NCBI GenBank assembly: GCA_002842495.1
Contig: PHDB01000039.1
Span: 1 to 34,579 of the forward strand
Reading direction: 5' to 3'
Source of the DNA: Bacteroidetes bacterium HGW-Bacteroidetes-6
Lineage (GTDB): Bacteria; Bacteroidota; Bacteroidia; Bacteroidales; DTU049
DNA length: 34,579 bases
How positions within the stretch are numbered: the first letter of the stretch is position 1; each line of letters begins with the position of its first letter. A program made the translations under genes and the position numbers. This document shows, piece after piece, positions 8,743 to 17,421 of this stretch. The notes beneath the pieces were generated by a model. It was not told the origin of the DNA. It ran no database searches and saw only the letters and a list, made by a program, of their open reading frames with translations.

Positions 8743-8750
8743 CAAATGTA
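8743..8750 (-). promoter_or_regulatory. Candidate -7 element for the amn-holA run
   Basis: On the minus strand 8750-8743 reads TACATTTG. Transcription would begin near 8737 with a leader of about 70 nt before amn. No clear -33 element is visible. The box faces the opposing TATATTTG at 8714-8721. Confidence 0.42.
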
Positions 8751-8773
8751 ATATTTTTCGCTGTAACTACACG

Positions 8774-9247
8774 ATGTCGATAACACCCGAATTGAATATC
8801 CCACTCTATTCATCGCGACTTAAAGTTGAAGATGGAATTCATTTTATTTTTGATGAATTCCGGCGTAAGTGGGTGAAATTAAGTCCCGAAGAGTGGGTGA
8901 GACAACAATTTTTGATGTTTTTGGTGAAAAGTTTGAATTACCCGGCATCGGCTATTGCAGTCGAAAAGAAACTTGTTTATAATGGTTTAACACGACGCCC
9001 TGATGCAGTGATTTCAGGTCCTAATGCGGCTTTACTTATGGTAATTGAATTTAAAAAAACCGATGTTGTTGTTGACGAAAAAACCTTTTTGCAGGCCGCT
9101 ACATATATATCTATGTTGAAAACACCTTACATGTTGATATCCAATGGATTAAATCATTATTGTTGTTATATTAACCGAGAGAATAACAGTATTTCGTATT
9201 TATCGAAAATTCCTGATTATCAGGAGCTAATAGATATGGTTTCATGA
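8774..9247 (+). CDS. HsdR N-terminal-domain-like protein (stand-alone PD-(D/E)XK fold)
   Basis: A 157-residue protein resembling the nuclease domain at the N-terminus of type I restriction subunit R. The start at 8774 (MSITPELNIPLY) is chosen because the upstream in-frame extension is Cys-rich and unlike the family. The nuclease-like core is visible: RRPDAVISGPN supplies the Asp, and LLMVIEFKKTDVVVD supplies the E-x-K motif. The region EEWVRQQFLMFLV fits the helix that opens these domains. No HsdM, HsdS or helicase is nearby, so it is not part of a working type I system here. Genes of this type are, from my knowledge of Bacteroidota genomes, often found next to holA. A DNA repair or processing role is only a guess. 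Confidence 0.8.
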   Translation: MSITPELNIPLYSSRLKVEDGIHFIFDEFRRKWVKLSPEEWVRQQFLMFLVKSLNYPASAIAVEKKLVYNGLTRRPDAVISGPNAALLMVIEFKKTDVVVDEKTFLQAATYISMLKTPYMLISNGLNHYCCYINRENNSISYLSKIPDYQELIDMVS

Positions 9248-9354
9248 ATACATTTGTTTGTATTTAACCTTGAGCTTGTTTGCTAAATAGTTTTCGGTAG
9301 CAGAAGATTAGTTTTCGGTTTGGCTTTTTTGCGTAATCCTTGTAATATTTTCGC

Positions 9355-9385
9355 TTTGAAGAATCTGATTTTTTTTGTATATTTG
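9355..9385 (+). promoter_or_regulatory. Strong Bacteroidota-type promoter for the phosphatase operon
   Basis: TTTG at 9355-9358 and TATATTTG at 9378-9385 are separated by exactly 19 nt, the ideal arrangement for the Bacteroidota primary sigma factor. The predicted start is near 9391, about 20 nt before the ATG at 9412. Confidence 0.75.
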
Positions 9386-9411
9386 TGCTTCAATCAATTA
9401 TAAGGCTTACT

Positions 9412-9867
9412 ATGAAATACTTAATGGTTTGTTTTGGTAATATTTGCCGCTCACCCATGGCTATGGGAATCATGAAATCGAAATTAGCATCCATGGGGTC
9501 AAAATCCGAGGTCGATTCATGTGGTTTTGAACCTTATCATATTGGCGATGCTCCCGATAAGCGTGCGCAAAAAGTAATGCTGAAAAATGGAATCGATATC
9601 TCGGGCAATCGGGCCCGACTATTTCAATCGGTTGATTTTGACAATTTCGATCACATTTTTGTGATGGACAGACGCAATTTCAACGACGTAAAAAGGATGG
9701 CCAAAACAACAGAATTGATGCAAAAGGTTGATTTTATCATGAATTCTGTATATCCGGGCGAAAACATGGAAGTTCCCGATCCTTATTATGGTAATGCCGA
9801 TGGATTTAACGAAACCTATGCGGCTCTTGATAAAGCTATCAATGCAATTATTAATAATTACGAATAA
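9412..9867 (+). CDS. Low-molecular-weight protein-tyrosine phosphatase
   Basis: A 151-residue cytoplasmic phosphatase. The signature loop VCFGNICRSPMA near the N-terminus gives the catalytic C-x5-R: Cys7 and Arg13, with the second Cys12 typical of the family. The general-acid region VPDPYYGNADGF supplies the Asp. The start at 9412 is chosen over an upstream alternative start because it places the P-loop at the usual distance from the N-terminus and lies just downstream of a strong promoter. It is the first gene of a three-gene operon, its stop overlapping the next start by one base (TAATG). In other bacteria these enzymes act on tyrosine kinases of polysaccharide export or on arginine phosphate; nothing here fixes the substrate. 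Confidence 0.93.
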   Translation: MKYLMVCFGNICRSPMAMGIMKSKLASMGSKSEVDSCGFEPYHIGDAPDKRAQKVMLKNGIDISGNRARLFQSVDFDNFDHIFVMDRRNFNDVKRMAKTTELMQKVDFIMNSVYPGENMEVPDPYYGNADGFNETYAALDKAINAIINNYE

Positions 9868-10820
9868 TGATTCATCCGATCTTTACCAATAAAGAGAATT
9901 TTATTGGTGCAAAGCAACGGATAATCGGATATACGCATAAAACCCCTATTGTCACTTGCGAAAGTATTAACCGGCTCGCTGGATGTGAAATATTTTTCAA
10001 ATTAGAAAATTTACAAAAGGCTGGAGCATTCAAATCGCGTGGTGCTTCAAATGCCGTATTTACTTTGCTTGAAAATGGCTTCAAAGGTGATGTGGCAACG
10101 CATTCTTCGGGGAATCATGCCCAGGCACTGAGTCGTGTGGCTCGTTTTGCCGGAATTGAAGCAAGGGTAGTGATGCCCGAAAATTCGGTGAAATCGAAAA
10201 TAGATGCTGCCAGAGAATATGGTGCCGACATTACTTTCTGTATTCCGACACTCGAAGCCCGTGAAACAACGCTTGCTCAAGTGATCGAAAAAACCGGTGC
10301 GCGCGAAATTCATCCATATGATAATGTTGATATTATTTTGGGTCAGTCAACTTGCACTATGGAAATTTTAGAAGAGATTGAACCTGATATTATTGTTGCT
10401 CCGGTTGGTGGTGGCGGGTTGCTTTCTGGAACCGCACTGGCAGCAGTGCATTTCGGAAAATCGGTTCGTGTGTTTGCCGCCGAACCCGAAGGCGCTTCGG
10501 ATGCCTGGCAATCGTTTCAAAAAAAGCAATTCGTGCCATCCGAAAGGCCCAATACAATAGCCGATGGATTGCTCACTTCTTTGGGAAAACTAACTTTTCC
10601 GGTGCTGATTGAACATGTTTCGGATGTTTTTCTGGCTAGCGAAACTCAGATTATTGAAGCCATGCGAACAATGTGGCAAAGAGCTAAAATACTGGCTGAA
10701 CCATCTTCGGCAGTTCCTTTGGCTGTTGTTTTAAGAAACCATGCTATTTTTGCAGGGAAAAAAGTTGCCATTGTTGTTTCGGGAGGAAATATTGATATCG
10801 ACAATTTACCATGGAAATAG
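9867..10820 (+). CDS. PLP-dependent serine/threonine dehydratase (or serine racemase-like enzyme)
   Basis: A 317-residue fold-type II PLP enzyme. FKLENLQKAGAFKSRGA carries the Schiff-base lysine (Lys56). THSSGNHAQALS is the substrate-binding loop, and APVGGGGLLSG is the tetraglycine loop that holds the PLP phosphate. A serine near the C-terminus in VSGGNID contacts the pyridine nitrogen. It lacks the C-terminal ACT domain of biosynthetic IlvA, which fits a catabolic threonine/serine dehydratase or a serine/aspartate racemase; motifs alone do not separate these. Its start overlaps the phosphatase stop by 1 nt and its end overlaps the methyltransferase start by 10 nt, so it is translated as part of that operon. 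Confidence 0.9.
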   Translation: MIHPIFTNKENFIGAKQRIIGYTHKTPIVTCESINRLAGCEIFFKLENLQKAGAFKSRGASNAVFTLLENGFKGDVATHSSGNHAQALSRVARFAGIEARVVMPENSVKSKIDAAREYGADITFCIPTLEARETTLAQVIEKTGAREIHPYDNVDIILGQSTCTMEILEEIEPDIIVAPVGGGGLLSGTALAAVHFGKSVRVFAAEPEGASDAWQSFQKKQFVPSERPNTIADGLLTSLGKLTFPVLIEHVSDVFLASETQIIEAMRTMWQRAKILAEPSSAVPLAVVLRNHAIFAGKKVAIVVSGGNIDIDNLPWK

Positions 10821-11527
10821 AAAAAGCTTTGTATTTGATTCCTGTCGATTTGGGTTTTATGCCCGAAGGAGGAATTCACTCTCCATTTCAGCAGAAAGTA
10901 TTAAATAATCTTCGGTTTTTTATCGCAGAAAATGCTTCTACTGCTCGAAAATTTCTCAAAAAAGCAGGCTATCCACATGCTTTGCAACAAACCGAAATAG
11001 AAGAATTCAATGAGCATACACGTCGGAGTGGCGAGATGTATGCCGATTTCCGCAAAATTTTACTCGAGAATTTGCCTATTGGTCTTATGTCGGAAGCCGG
11101 AATGCCTTGTGTTGCCGATCCTGGCCACGAAATAGTAGCATTAGCACACCAATTGAATGTAAAGGTTATTCCGTTTCATGGTCCGTCATCAATACTACAG
11201 GCGCTTACTGCTTCCGGATTTGCAGGGCAGCAATTTGTGTTTCATGGATACCTGCCATCGAAACCTGATATGCGCCGTTCGATGATGAAAAAGATTTTTC
11301 AAAATGCGCAGCGCGATGGCTATACGCAAATTTTCATGGAAACTCCATACCGCTCGGCCTACATGCTATCCGATTTAATTCAAATGCTTCCCGAGCAGGC
11401 AATGTTGTCGGTTGCTTGCGAAATAGGGACGCTTGAGGAGTTTATTAAAACACAAAATATCGGACAATGGAAAAAATCATTGCCCGATATTCATAAAAAG
11501 CGCTGTATTTTCAGTCTGCAGGCTTAG
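10811..11527 (+). CDS. RsmI-like tetrapyrrole-methylase-fold SAM methyltransferase
   Basis: A 238-residue protein of the tetrapyrrole methylase superfamily that includes RsmI, the 16S rRNA C1402 2'-O-methyltransferase. Seen: GLMSEAGMPCVADPGHEIVALAH, matching RsmI's SDAGTPxISDPG block; VIPFHGPSSILQALTASGF, matching the GPSA motif; FVFHGYLPSK; and METPYRS, matching the YESPHR block. It is shorter than typical RsmI (about 280 residues), and its N-terminus LYLIPVDLGF differs from RsmI's LYxVATPIGN, which suggests the Bacteroidota-specific paralogue; its substrate is unknown. It overlaps the dehydratase gene by 10 nt and its stop codon interlocks with the convergent SlyD-like gene. Confidence 0.85.
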   Translation: MEIEKALYLIPVDLGFMPEGGIHSPFQQKVLNNLRFFIAENASTARKFLKKAGYPHALQQTEIEEFNEHTRRSGEMYADFRKILLENLPIGLMSEAGMPCVADPGHEIVALAHQLNVKVIPFHGPSSILQALTASGFAGQQFVFHGYLPSKPDMRRSMMKKIFQNAQRDGYTQIFMETPYRSAYMLSDLIQMLPEQAMLSVACEIGTLEEFIKTQNIGQWKKSLPDIHKKRCIFSLQA

Positions 11528-12030
11528 TGGTGGTGTCCGTGAGCACCATGAACATGGCCGTGATCCAGTTCTTCGGTCGAAGCTTCGCGCACATCAACAA
11601 CATGACCTTTAAAATGGAGTGTTTTGCCAGCTAGCGGATGGTTAAAATCCATCGTTACTTGTTCCAGGCCAATTTGTTTTACAGTACCCTGGAAAACATG
11701 CCCTTCGTTATCCTGAAGTGGAATAACATTGCCGACTTTCAAAATATTGTTGTCAACTTTACCTTCTTGCATAAAAATAGTCATGGGTAGTTCGGCCACA
11801 TTTTCATCAGAATAGTTTCCATAACCTTCTTCAGGACTTACAGTGAAAGCAAATTCATCACCCGGATTCAGGTTGGCAACGCTGTTTTCGAAACCCGGAA
11901 TCAGGTTTCCGTGACCAAATAAAAACGTAAAAGGACTGGTTTCCGCCACTTCTTCTATCACATTTCCACTCTGATCATTTTCCGTTAATTTATAAATCAA
12001 CGATACCACTGTGTTCTTTTCAATTTTCAT
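11524..12030 (-). CDS. slyD: SlyD-type FKBP peptidyl-prolyl cis-trans isomerase
   Basis: A 168-residue cytoplasmic prolyl isomerase and chaperone. The FKBP part (LIYKLTENDQSGNVIEE, PFTFLFGHGNLIPGFENSV) is split by an inserted flap domain (SPEEGYGNYSDENVAELP through FQGTVKQIG), which is the SlyD arrangement. NHPLAGKTLHFKGHVVDVREA is the conserved family end. A short His-rich tail (HGHVHGAHGHHH) could bind nickel or zinc as the longer E. coli tail does, but the Cys residues of that tail are absent. There is no signal peptide. It is the last gene of the tpiA-prmA run, 21 nt after the 1505-residue gene. Its stop overlaps that of the convergent methyltransferase by 4 nt. Confidence 0.93.
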   Translation of the reverse strand: MKIEKNTVVSLIYKLTENDQSGNVIEEVAETSPFTFLFGHGNLIPGFENSVANLNPGDEFAFTVSPEEGYGNYSDENVAELPMTIFMQEGKVDNNILKVGNVIPLQDNEGHVFQGTVKQIGLEQVTMDFNHPLAGKTLHFKGHVVDVREASTEELDHGHVHGAHGHHH

Positions 12031-12051
12031 CGTATATGTTTTGGTTTGTGA

Positions 12052-15000
12052 TTAATCTTCGTCGAGGTCTTCGCCTGTTTTTTTCAAAAATTTGTCTTTT
12101 CTCGAAATTGTTGAAATATAGTAGCTGTAAGCTTTTTCACCATCTTTGGCTTTCAACTGTCGGTCATCGGCATTGGTGTTGATGATGATATCGTTCCATT
12201 CACGTTTCGATGATAGTGCTTGCATCACTCCGTTCGAATAATAGAAAAAGTACCACTCGGAAGGTGATAGTTCGAGATAAATAGTGAGGCGATCGCCACC
12301 ACGTTTTTGTACTAGTTCAATACGCCCGTCAACATACTTGTTAACTTGTAACTCACCCATGTTTCCAATACCTATTTTACCAATAGAGACATAGCTCTTG
12401 GTTGCTTGACTGTATTTGAGAGTCAGATCGGTAAAAGTAAAGGTGTGCTGCAATTTTTCGGGCAACTTTTTGAAATATCCGTACAATATAAGTTCACTTT
12501 CGGCTTTTTCAGCTTCTTCTGGTGTGAGAACTTCGCCAAGATATTTGTTGTATAGCTCGCTGCGTACATTGGTTGGTTCCAAATCGGGAAATGCTGCAAA
12601 ACTTTCCTGCATCATTTTCATCGCATCGTTCGAAAAGAAAAAGTCGAGCTCCGACACATTGTAAAGCATGGTACTGTCGTCGCGCATGTAGTGGTCGATG
12701 GTGCCATAGTTGTTCATGCTAACTCTTCCGAAATTGTCGCCAAACGATAACTTTCCTTCACTTCGGGCAAAACATTTAAATACCGACAAACTCAGGTATC
12801 GACCAGGTAGCATTTGCTGTGCAAGTTTCTCTTTCGACGAAATCCGGTATTCGTTACTCTGGTGATCCCATGTAAGATATCCGCTCGAAGAAGATAATTC
12901 GGGGTCACCTCCACGATACTTTTTCGATAGAAATGCAGGATAAACTCCAACTGAATCGCTGTTGAGGTACAATCCGGCATAAAGCCTTGTCCCCTGAATA
13001 TCGTAAACCATATCCGGAATCGGAATGTATATTTCCATGGGGTTGATTTCGGTTTCAAATTTAACCCAATACAAACCAAGTGTGTCGCAGTTTTGTTTAA
13101 TGCGGGTACCTCCGTCGAAGGTCAGAAACTCGCGGTTAGCGTTCAAACGTACATTGCCCTGAAAATCAAAAAACGGACTTAATGTAAATTCGAGTGAGTC
13201 GCTAATATGTCCATAACCATAAGTTTGTAACGTAGAGTCGACTCCCACTTTTTCGAGAAAGATACGCTGCATTCCATCCATTTCGTCAATATAATCGTAA
13301 AATCCATTTCCCGTGTAGCTTTTTTGTCCATAAACAAACACCTTTGCACTGCTAATGGTGTGGTACTTTGTGGTGTTGTTGGCCAGAATCTGAGCATTTT
13401 CGAGAGGAACCATTTCGGCTTTTCGCAAAATAGTAACATTTCCATCTCCAGGAAATATAGTAGCATCGGCAACTTTGATGAATTTTACATCACTGGCGTA
13501 TATGATTTTTTCTTTCAGGCTATATTTTGCACGCGACGATCGGAATCGAAGCGAGTCCTGTGCCGGATGGGTCGAGATAAATTCCGATCCGGCCAAATCG
13601 ACATCGGCCAACTCCTTGATGTCCATGTTTTCTAATCCGGGAATATTGGTAGCATTGTTTTGCAGATCGATTTCGTCTTTATCCATAAACCAGTCGAACT
13701 GATCCATATAGCAAATGTATTCGTTCACCGGAAATTTCACCAGCGATGTTCCTCCATTCGATTTGAATTCACCTTTTCGTTCATCAAAATCGACATGACC
13801 TTTATAGTTTTTAGTTTCGAAAGCGAGTTCGTCTTCATCCATTGTTTTTAGGAAAAAGTCGCAGGTATCTGTATCAAAAACACGATTTTTGAATTTAAAC
13901 AAGTCTGAAGTCATTACAGCATTCTTAAATTCAATCTTTCCACTTCCGGTCAATCCTGTAGGAGTTACATTGAGTGTTCCTGTCATTTCAGTTTCTTCAG
14001 TATAGAGGCGGGCAGGCTGGTCGGTGGTTGTTACAGAGAGCACATCTTCGTATGGCGACCATTTTTCGTCAACGTTGTGAGCTTCCACCGGAGGATATTC
14101 AATGCCTCCTTTCTTCTCGGCAATGGTGTAGTCTTTTACACGGGCTTCCATTCCATTGGGGAAAAACAGAAAACTCTCCGATTCGCTTTCTGAACTCAGA
14201 TAATTGAGCTTTCCTTTTCCATGCAAACCTTGATTCGACAAGTCTACAATTCCGTAATAAGTTCCTTTTCCTCCATAGGCAGGATATCCGGCTGCTCCTG
14301 TATTGTTGAGAAAACCAAGCGAATAATCAGGCATCACTTTGAGTGGTTGCGTTATATCGGGAAATATGCCGGCAGATGCAAGGTAACCACTGAATTCGAG
14401 TCCATCGGTCGAAAAATCGTCAAGGCTATCCAATGTGAATGGATCAACTCTGAAGAAAAAGTTTTCGCGCGGATATGCGCCTGGATAAATCGAATTCTTG
14501 TCGTAGTAAACAAAAGAATATTTTTTTGAGTTAAATATGGGATATTCGCTATAGGGTTTCAATCCTGATTTGTTGTTGGGATGATCAATCAGAATGTCAC
14601 CACTCAGATTTTCAATAACACTGGTAACGCGAACCAACGGAAAGTATCCATAATCATCAGGCTTTCGACTACGTACTTTAAATGTCATTGAGTCAATAAT
14701 GGGTAGATTCAGCTTGAATTTGTCGTATTCGAACGAGAAATTCTTACCAAAATAATCGAACATACCGGCATGAACCCGTCCTGCAAAAAGAAAATCACGA
14801 TTTTTTTTCATTACAATTTCCTGATCGGTAGGGTAGATATACACTTTTTGTGAGTCGCTCAGAAATACGCGAGAAATTCCCCGCATCTTCAAATCCCAGT
14901 TTAAAAGGCTGAATGTGGCATTGGACTCAGCTTTAATGACAGAATTGAATTGCAGTACATCGTAGTCGGTTTTTCCCACTTTTGCATTGAGATAATCGTA

Positions 15001-16569
15001 TACTTTGTCTTTAAGTATAATTCGATCGTGATCGACATCGTAATCGAGAAACCCCATGATTGCCAAACCAATTATTTGTGCCCGAACACCTTCGACCTGA
15101 ATGCGACGATAGCTGGCATAATCGGCAACAGAAAAAGAGCGGCTTCCGCATAGGTTTGCGTAGTTTTTCAATGTTTGCAACGGATGAATATCGTCGAGTC
15201 CTCTGATTTTCTCAAAACGACCCTCGCTATAGTAGTTGGCCGACTCAAATAGGGCATCGCTTTCCGATCCGGGGCCTTTAATCATTTGAAAATCCATTTT
15301 GGGTTCGTCCATTTTCCAGTATAACGCCTCGAAGTACATGTCGAGCTTGTGATATGTATCGAAAAATGGAGTTTTGCGCAATCCTTCTTCGTCGCGAAAG
15401 AAAGCAACTTCGCGCCTCGAAATCCATTTGTCTTCAGATTTGTCGTATTCTTTATCGGTATATCGCATAACCAAGCCCGGGTGATAAATTGAATCGCCTT
15501 CGAAATAAATCGTGACCGAAGCCCGGTCGCTGTTGATACGATCTTTGCGTATGCTGAAACCTTTTGAACGACTGATCAAAAATGGTTGTCCATCTTTTTT
15601 GAAAGTGAGTATGGCATCGTTGAATTCATCTCCAGATCCCAGTAATTTAGCCCCCCGCATGGTAAACCCCCCTTCGTAATCGACATCCACAAAAATACTT
15701 TTTATGCTCAGGCGCGAATCATAGGAGCGAAATTCGGGATATATGGCATCGTCGCCATGACGATTAGCCAGTACTTTGTCTGTTATTTTTCCGGGTAGGG
15801 GAGTCCCTCCGAAGAACTCCGCGTTGTAAAATAGAACAGAATCAACTGAGAATTCACGGCTTTTAAGTTCTATCGTATATTGGCCAAAAGTTGAATAAAC
15901 CGCATCAGGCTTAAGCCCGGCCCGCGACCAGTCAATTTTTCCTTTTTCGCCAACCCATTTTTTCTGTAACGGATAATATTTTCCCCGAGTGTCGTATATT
16001 ACTGAGCTATCATTATTTGCATAGCATGTAAGCACCAGCGAAGGGAAGAAAACCACAGGCTCGTCTTCGAAATTAAAATCGTAGTTGCTATTGCTGGCAA
16101 CCCATTTTGTAGTATTTGATACATAGAGATAATTCATCAGAAACAAAGAGTCGGATGCTGTAAGAAAGCTCATGAATGAATTACTTGTCGATTTTAGCAT
16201 GAGTTTGGACAATGTTTGATGCCAGGGTTCAAATGACGAAGGGAGTTTGCCCGACTCGGACATATTCATAAGGCTGACCATATAAGTCATGAAATGGGGG
16301 TATGCTTTCATTTTTTTCTTCAGCATATCGTTGCAGTTGGAGATTACAACCCTTTTTTGGTTGTCATTCATGATGCCACCATTCCAAAATGGGGTGAACT
16401 TTTCGAGCATGAATGCTTCACCTTCTTTTCGTTGATCTTTGTTTTCTATAGCCGTATAAAGACTGGTCATTTCACCAACAAATGCATTGGGGTCGTCAGT
16501 AAATTGTTTCAGTTGACCAAAAACCCATGTTGAGGTAAGCAATACAAAAAGCGTAAGAGCAACTCTCAT
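12052..16569 (-). CDS. Very large secreted protein of unknown function (1505 residues)
   Basis: I do not recognise a named family. Visible features: an N-terminal signal peptide (MRVALTLFVLLTSTWVFGQ), then about 1480 residues rich in short alternating hydrophobic/polar segments typical of beta structure, and an acidic end (GEDLDED). There are no obvious internal membrane helices, no T9SS sorting domain and no C-terminal barrel signature, so a soluble periplasmic protein is most likely. An internal repeat is visible: GLHGKGKLNY (from residue 781) and GLTGSGKIEF (from 872), each preceded by a short strand and followed by a 'phenylalanine...lysine' strand, 91 residues apart. The repeated strand pattern recalls OstA/LptA-like stacked folds, but this is only a resemblance. 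It lies 6 nt after prmA and 21 nt before the SlyD-like gene, so it is expressed with housekeeping genes. Confidence 0.85.
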   Translation of the reverse strand: MRVALTLFVLLTSTWVFGQLKQFTDDPNAFVGEMTSLYTAIENKDQRKEGEAFMLEKFTPFWNGGIMNDNQKRVVISNCNDMLKKKMKAYPHFMTYMVSLMNMSESGKLPSSFEPWHQTLSKLMLKSTSNSFMSFLTASDSLFLMNYLYVSNTTKWVASNSNYDFNFEDEPVVFFPSLVLTCYANNDSSVIYDTRGKYYPLQKKWVGEKGKIDWSRAGLKPDAVYSTFGQYTIELKSREFSVDSVLFYNAEFFGGTPLPGKITDKVLANRHGDDAIYPEFRSYDSRLSIKSIFVDVDYEGGFTMRGAKLLGSGDEFNDAILTFKKDGQPFLISRSKGFSIRKDRINSDRASVTIYFEGDSIYHPGLVMRYTDKEYDKSEDKWISRREVAFFRDEEGLRKTPFFDTYHKLDMYFEALYWKMDEPKMDFQMIKGPGSESDALFESANYYSEGRFEKIRGLDDIHPLQTLKNYANLCGSRSFSVADYASYRRIQVEGVRAQIIGLAIMGFLDYDVDHDRIILKDKVYDYLNAKVGKTDYDVLQFNSVIKAESNATFSLLNWDLKMRGISRVFLSDSQKVYIYPTDQEIVMKKNRDFLFAGRVHAGMFDYFGKNFSFEYDKFKLNLPIIDSMTFKVRSRKPDDYGYFPLVRVTSVIENLSGDILIDHPNNKSGLKPYSEYPIFNSKKYSFVYYDKNSIYPGAYPRENFFFRVDPFTLDSLDDFSTDGLEFSGYLASAGIFPDITQPLKVMPDYSLGFLNNTGAAGYPAYGGKGTYYGIVDLSNQGLHGKGKLNYLSSESESESFLFFPNGMEARVKDYTIAEKKGGIEYPPVEAHNVDEKWSPYEDVLSVTTTDQPARLYTEETEMTGTLNVTPTGLTGSGKIEFKNAVMTSDLFKFKNRVFDTDTCDFFLKTMDEDELAFETKNYKGHVDFDERKGEFKSNGGTSLVKFPVNEYICYMDQFDWFMDKDEIDLQNNATNIPGLENMDIKELADVDLAGSEFISTHPAQDSLRFRSSRAKYSLKEKIIYASDVKFIKVADATIFPGDGNVTILRKAEMVPLENAQILANNTTKYHTISSAKVFVYGQKSYTGNGFYDYIDEMDGMQRIFLEKVGVDSTLQTYGYGHISDSLEFTLSPFFDFQGNVRLNANREFLTFDGGTRIKQNCDTLGLYWVKFETEINPMEIYIPIPDMVYDIQGTRLYAGLYLNSDSVGVYPAFLSKKYRGGDPELSSSSGYLTWDHQSNEYRISSKEKLAQQMLPGRYLSLSVFKCFARSEGKLSFGDNFGRVSMNNYGTIDHYMRDDSTMLYNVSELDFFFSNDAMKMMQESFAAFPDLEPTNVRSELYNKYLGEVLTPEEAEKAESELILYGYFKKLPEKLQHTFTFTDLTLKYSQATKSYVSIGKIGIGNMGELQVNKYVDGRIELVQKRGGDRLTIYLELSPSEWYFFYYSNGVMQALSSKREWNDIIINTNADDRQLKAKDGEKAYSYYISTISRKDKFLKKTGEDLDED

Positions 16570-16575
16570 AATGTT

Positions 16576-17421
16576 TTATTTTATCTTTGTAAAACGTGCG
16601 GCAACCCAGTTTTCTTTTGTAAGGAATGTGTCAATTTCGAATCCGTTTTTTTCGCAGGCTTCCGAAATATCAGGCAAATCGTCAGTGTAAAAGCCACTCA
16701 GTAGTAATATGCCTCCTTTGTTGAGTGTTGAAGCATAAGCAGAAAGATCGTTCAAAATAACATTTTTGTGTATATTGGCAAGCAGAATATCGCATTTTTT
16801 GCCTTTCAGTACATCGTTTTCACCCAGAACAATATCAATTTTTTTGCAAGCGTTACGTTCAATGTTTTCAAGTGAATTCACAACCGACCAATCGTCGTTG
16901 TCATAAGCAAAAACAGATTCGGCTCCTTTCATCTCAGCAAACACAGCCAATATTCCGGTTCCAGTTCCGGCATCAATCACTAGTTGATTTTCGAAATTAA
17001 TGTCGAGCATGAGTTTTAGCATCGACGATGTTGTGGCATGGTGGGCTGTTCCAAACGACATTTTGGGGACAATTCTTATTTTATAAGGGATTTCGGGTCG
17101 TTCGGGATGAAATGGAGCATAAACATAAATCTGCCCATCAATATCAACAGGATCAAAGTTTTTTTCCCATTCTTCGTTCCAATTCTTGTTTTCGAGAGCA
17201 GCAACAACAATTTTTACCGAATCACCAGCAATTGCACTAATAGCTTCGCTTGTTTTTTGTGAATTATATTTTTCAGTAGCTATATAGCCATGAAGTTTAT
17301 CGTCTTCTTCCCAAAAGCTATCGAAGTCCATATCGAGTAAAACTGTCATCAGAATATCTCTGATTTCTTCGTCGTCAGGAATTTCGAGTAGCGATACCTG
17401 AAGAAATTGATGTTGTTTCAT
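16576..17421 (-). CDS. prmA: Ribosomal protein L11 methyltransferase
   Basis: A 281-residue SAM-dependent methyltransferase that trimethylates ribosomal protein L11. It has an N-terminal substrate-recognition domain (about 1-95, including NWNEEWEKNFDPVDI) and the linker motif FGTAHHATTSSMLKLM, which corresponds to PrmA's FGTGxHxTT. SAM motif I is VIDAGTGTGILAVFA, and CDILLANIHKNVI follows as the catalytic D/N-A-N block. The ATG overlaps the last base of the tpiA stop codon (TAATG), implying coupled translation. The next gene starts 6 nt after its end. Confidence 0.94.
   Translation of the reverse strand: MKQHQFLQVSLLEIPDDEEIRDILMTVLLDMDFDSFWEEDDKLHGYIATEKYNSQKTSEAISAIAGDSVKIVVAALENKNWNEEWEKNFDPVDIDGQIYVYAPFHPERPEIPYKIRIVPKMSFGTAHHATTSSMLKLMLDINFENQLVIDAGTGTGILAVFAEMKGAESVFAYDNDDWSVVNSLENIERNACKKIDIVLGENDVLKGKKCDILLANIHKNVILNDLSAYASTLNKGGILLLSGFYTDDLPDISEACEKNGFEIDTFLTKENWVAARFTKIK

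Noticed and set aside
8774..9247. Possible remnant of a type I restriction-modification system
   Set aside because: Only the N-terminal nuclease-like domain is encoded, at full domain length and without decay, and no helicase, methylase or specificity genes or fragments are nearby.
9251..9268. AATACA/TGTATT hairpin just after the HsdR-N-like gene
   Set aside because: The stem is only six AT-rich pairs and is not followed by a T-run, so it is not called a terminator.
13179..13635. Plus- and minus-strand open frames inside the 1505-residue gene
   Set aside because: They are antisense or out-of-frame shadows of a continuous 1505-codon gene with a signal peptide, and show no family features of their own.
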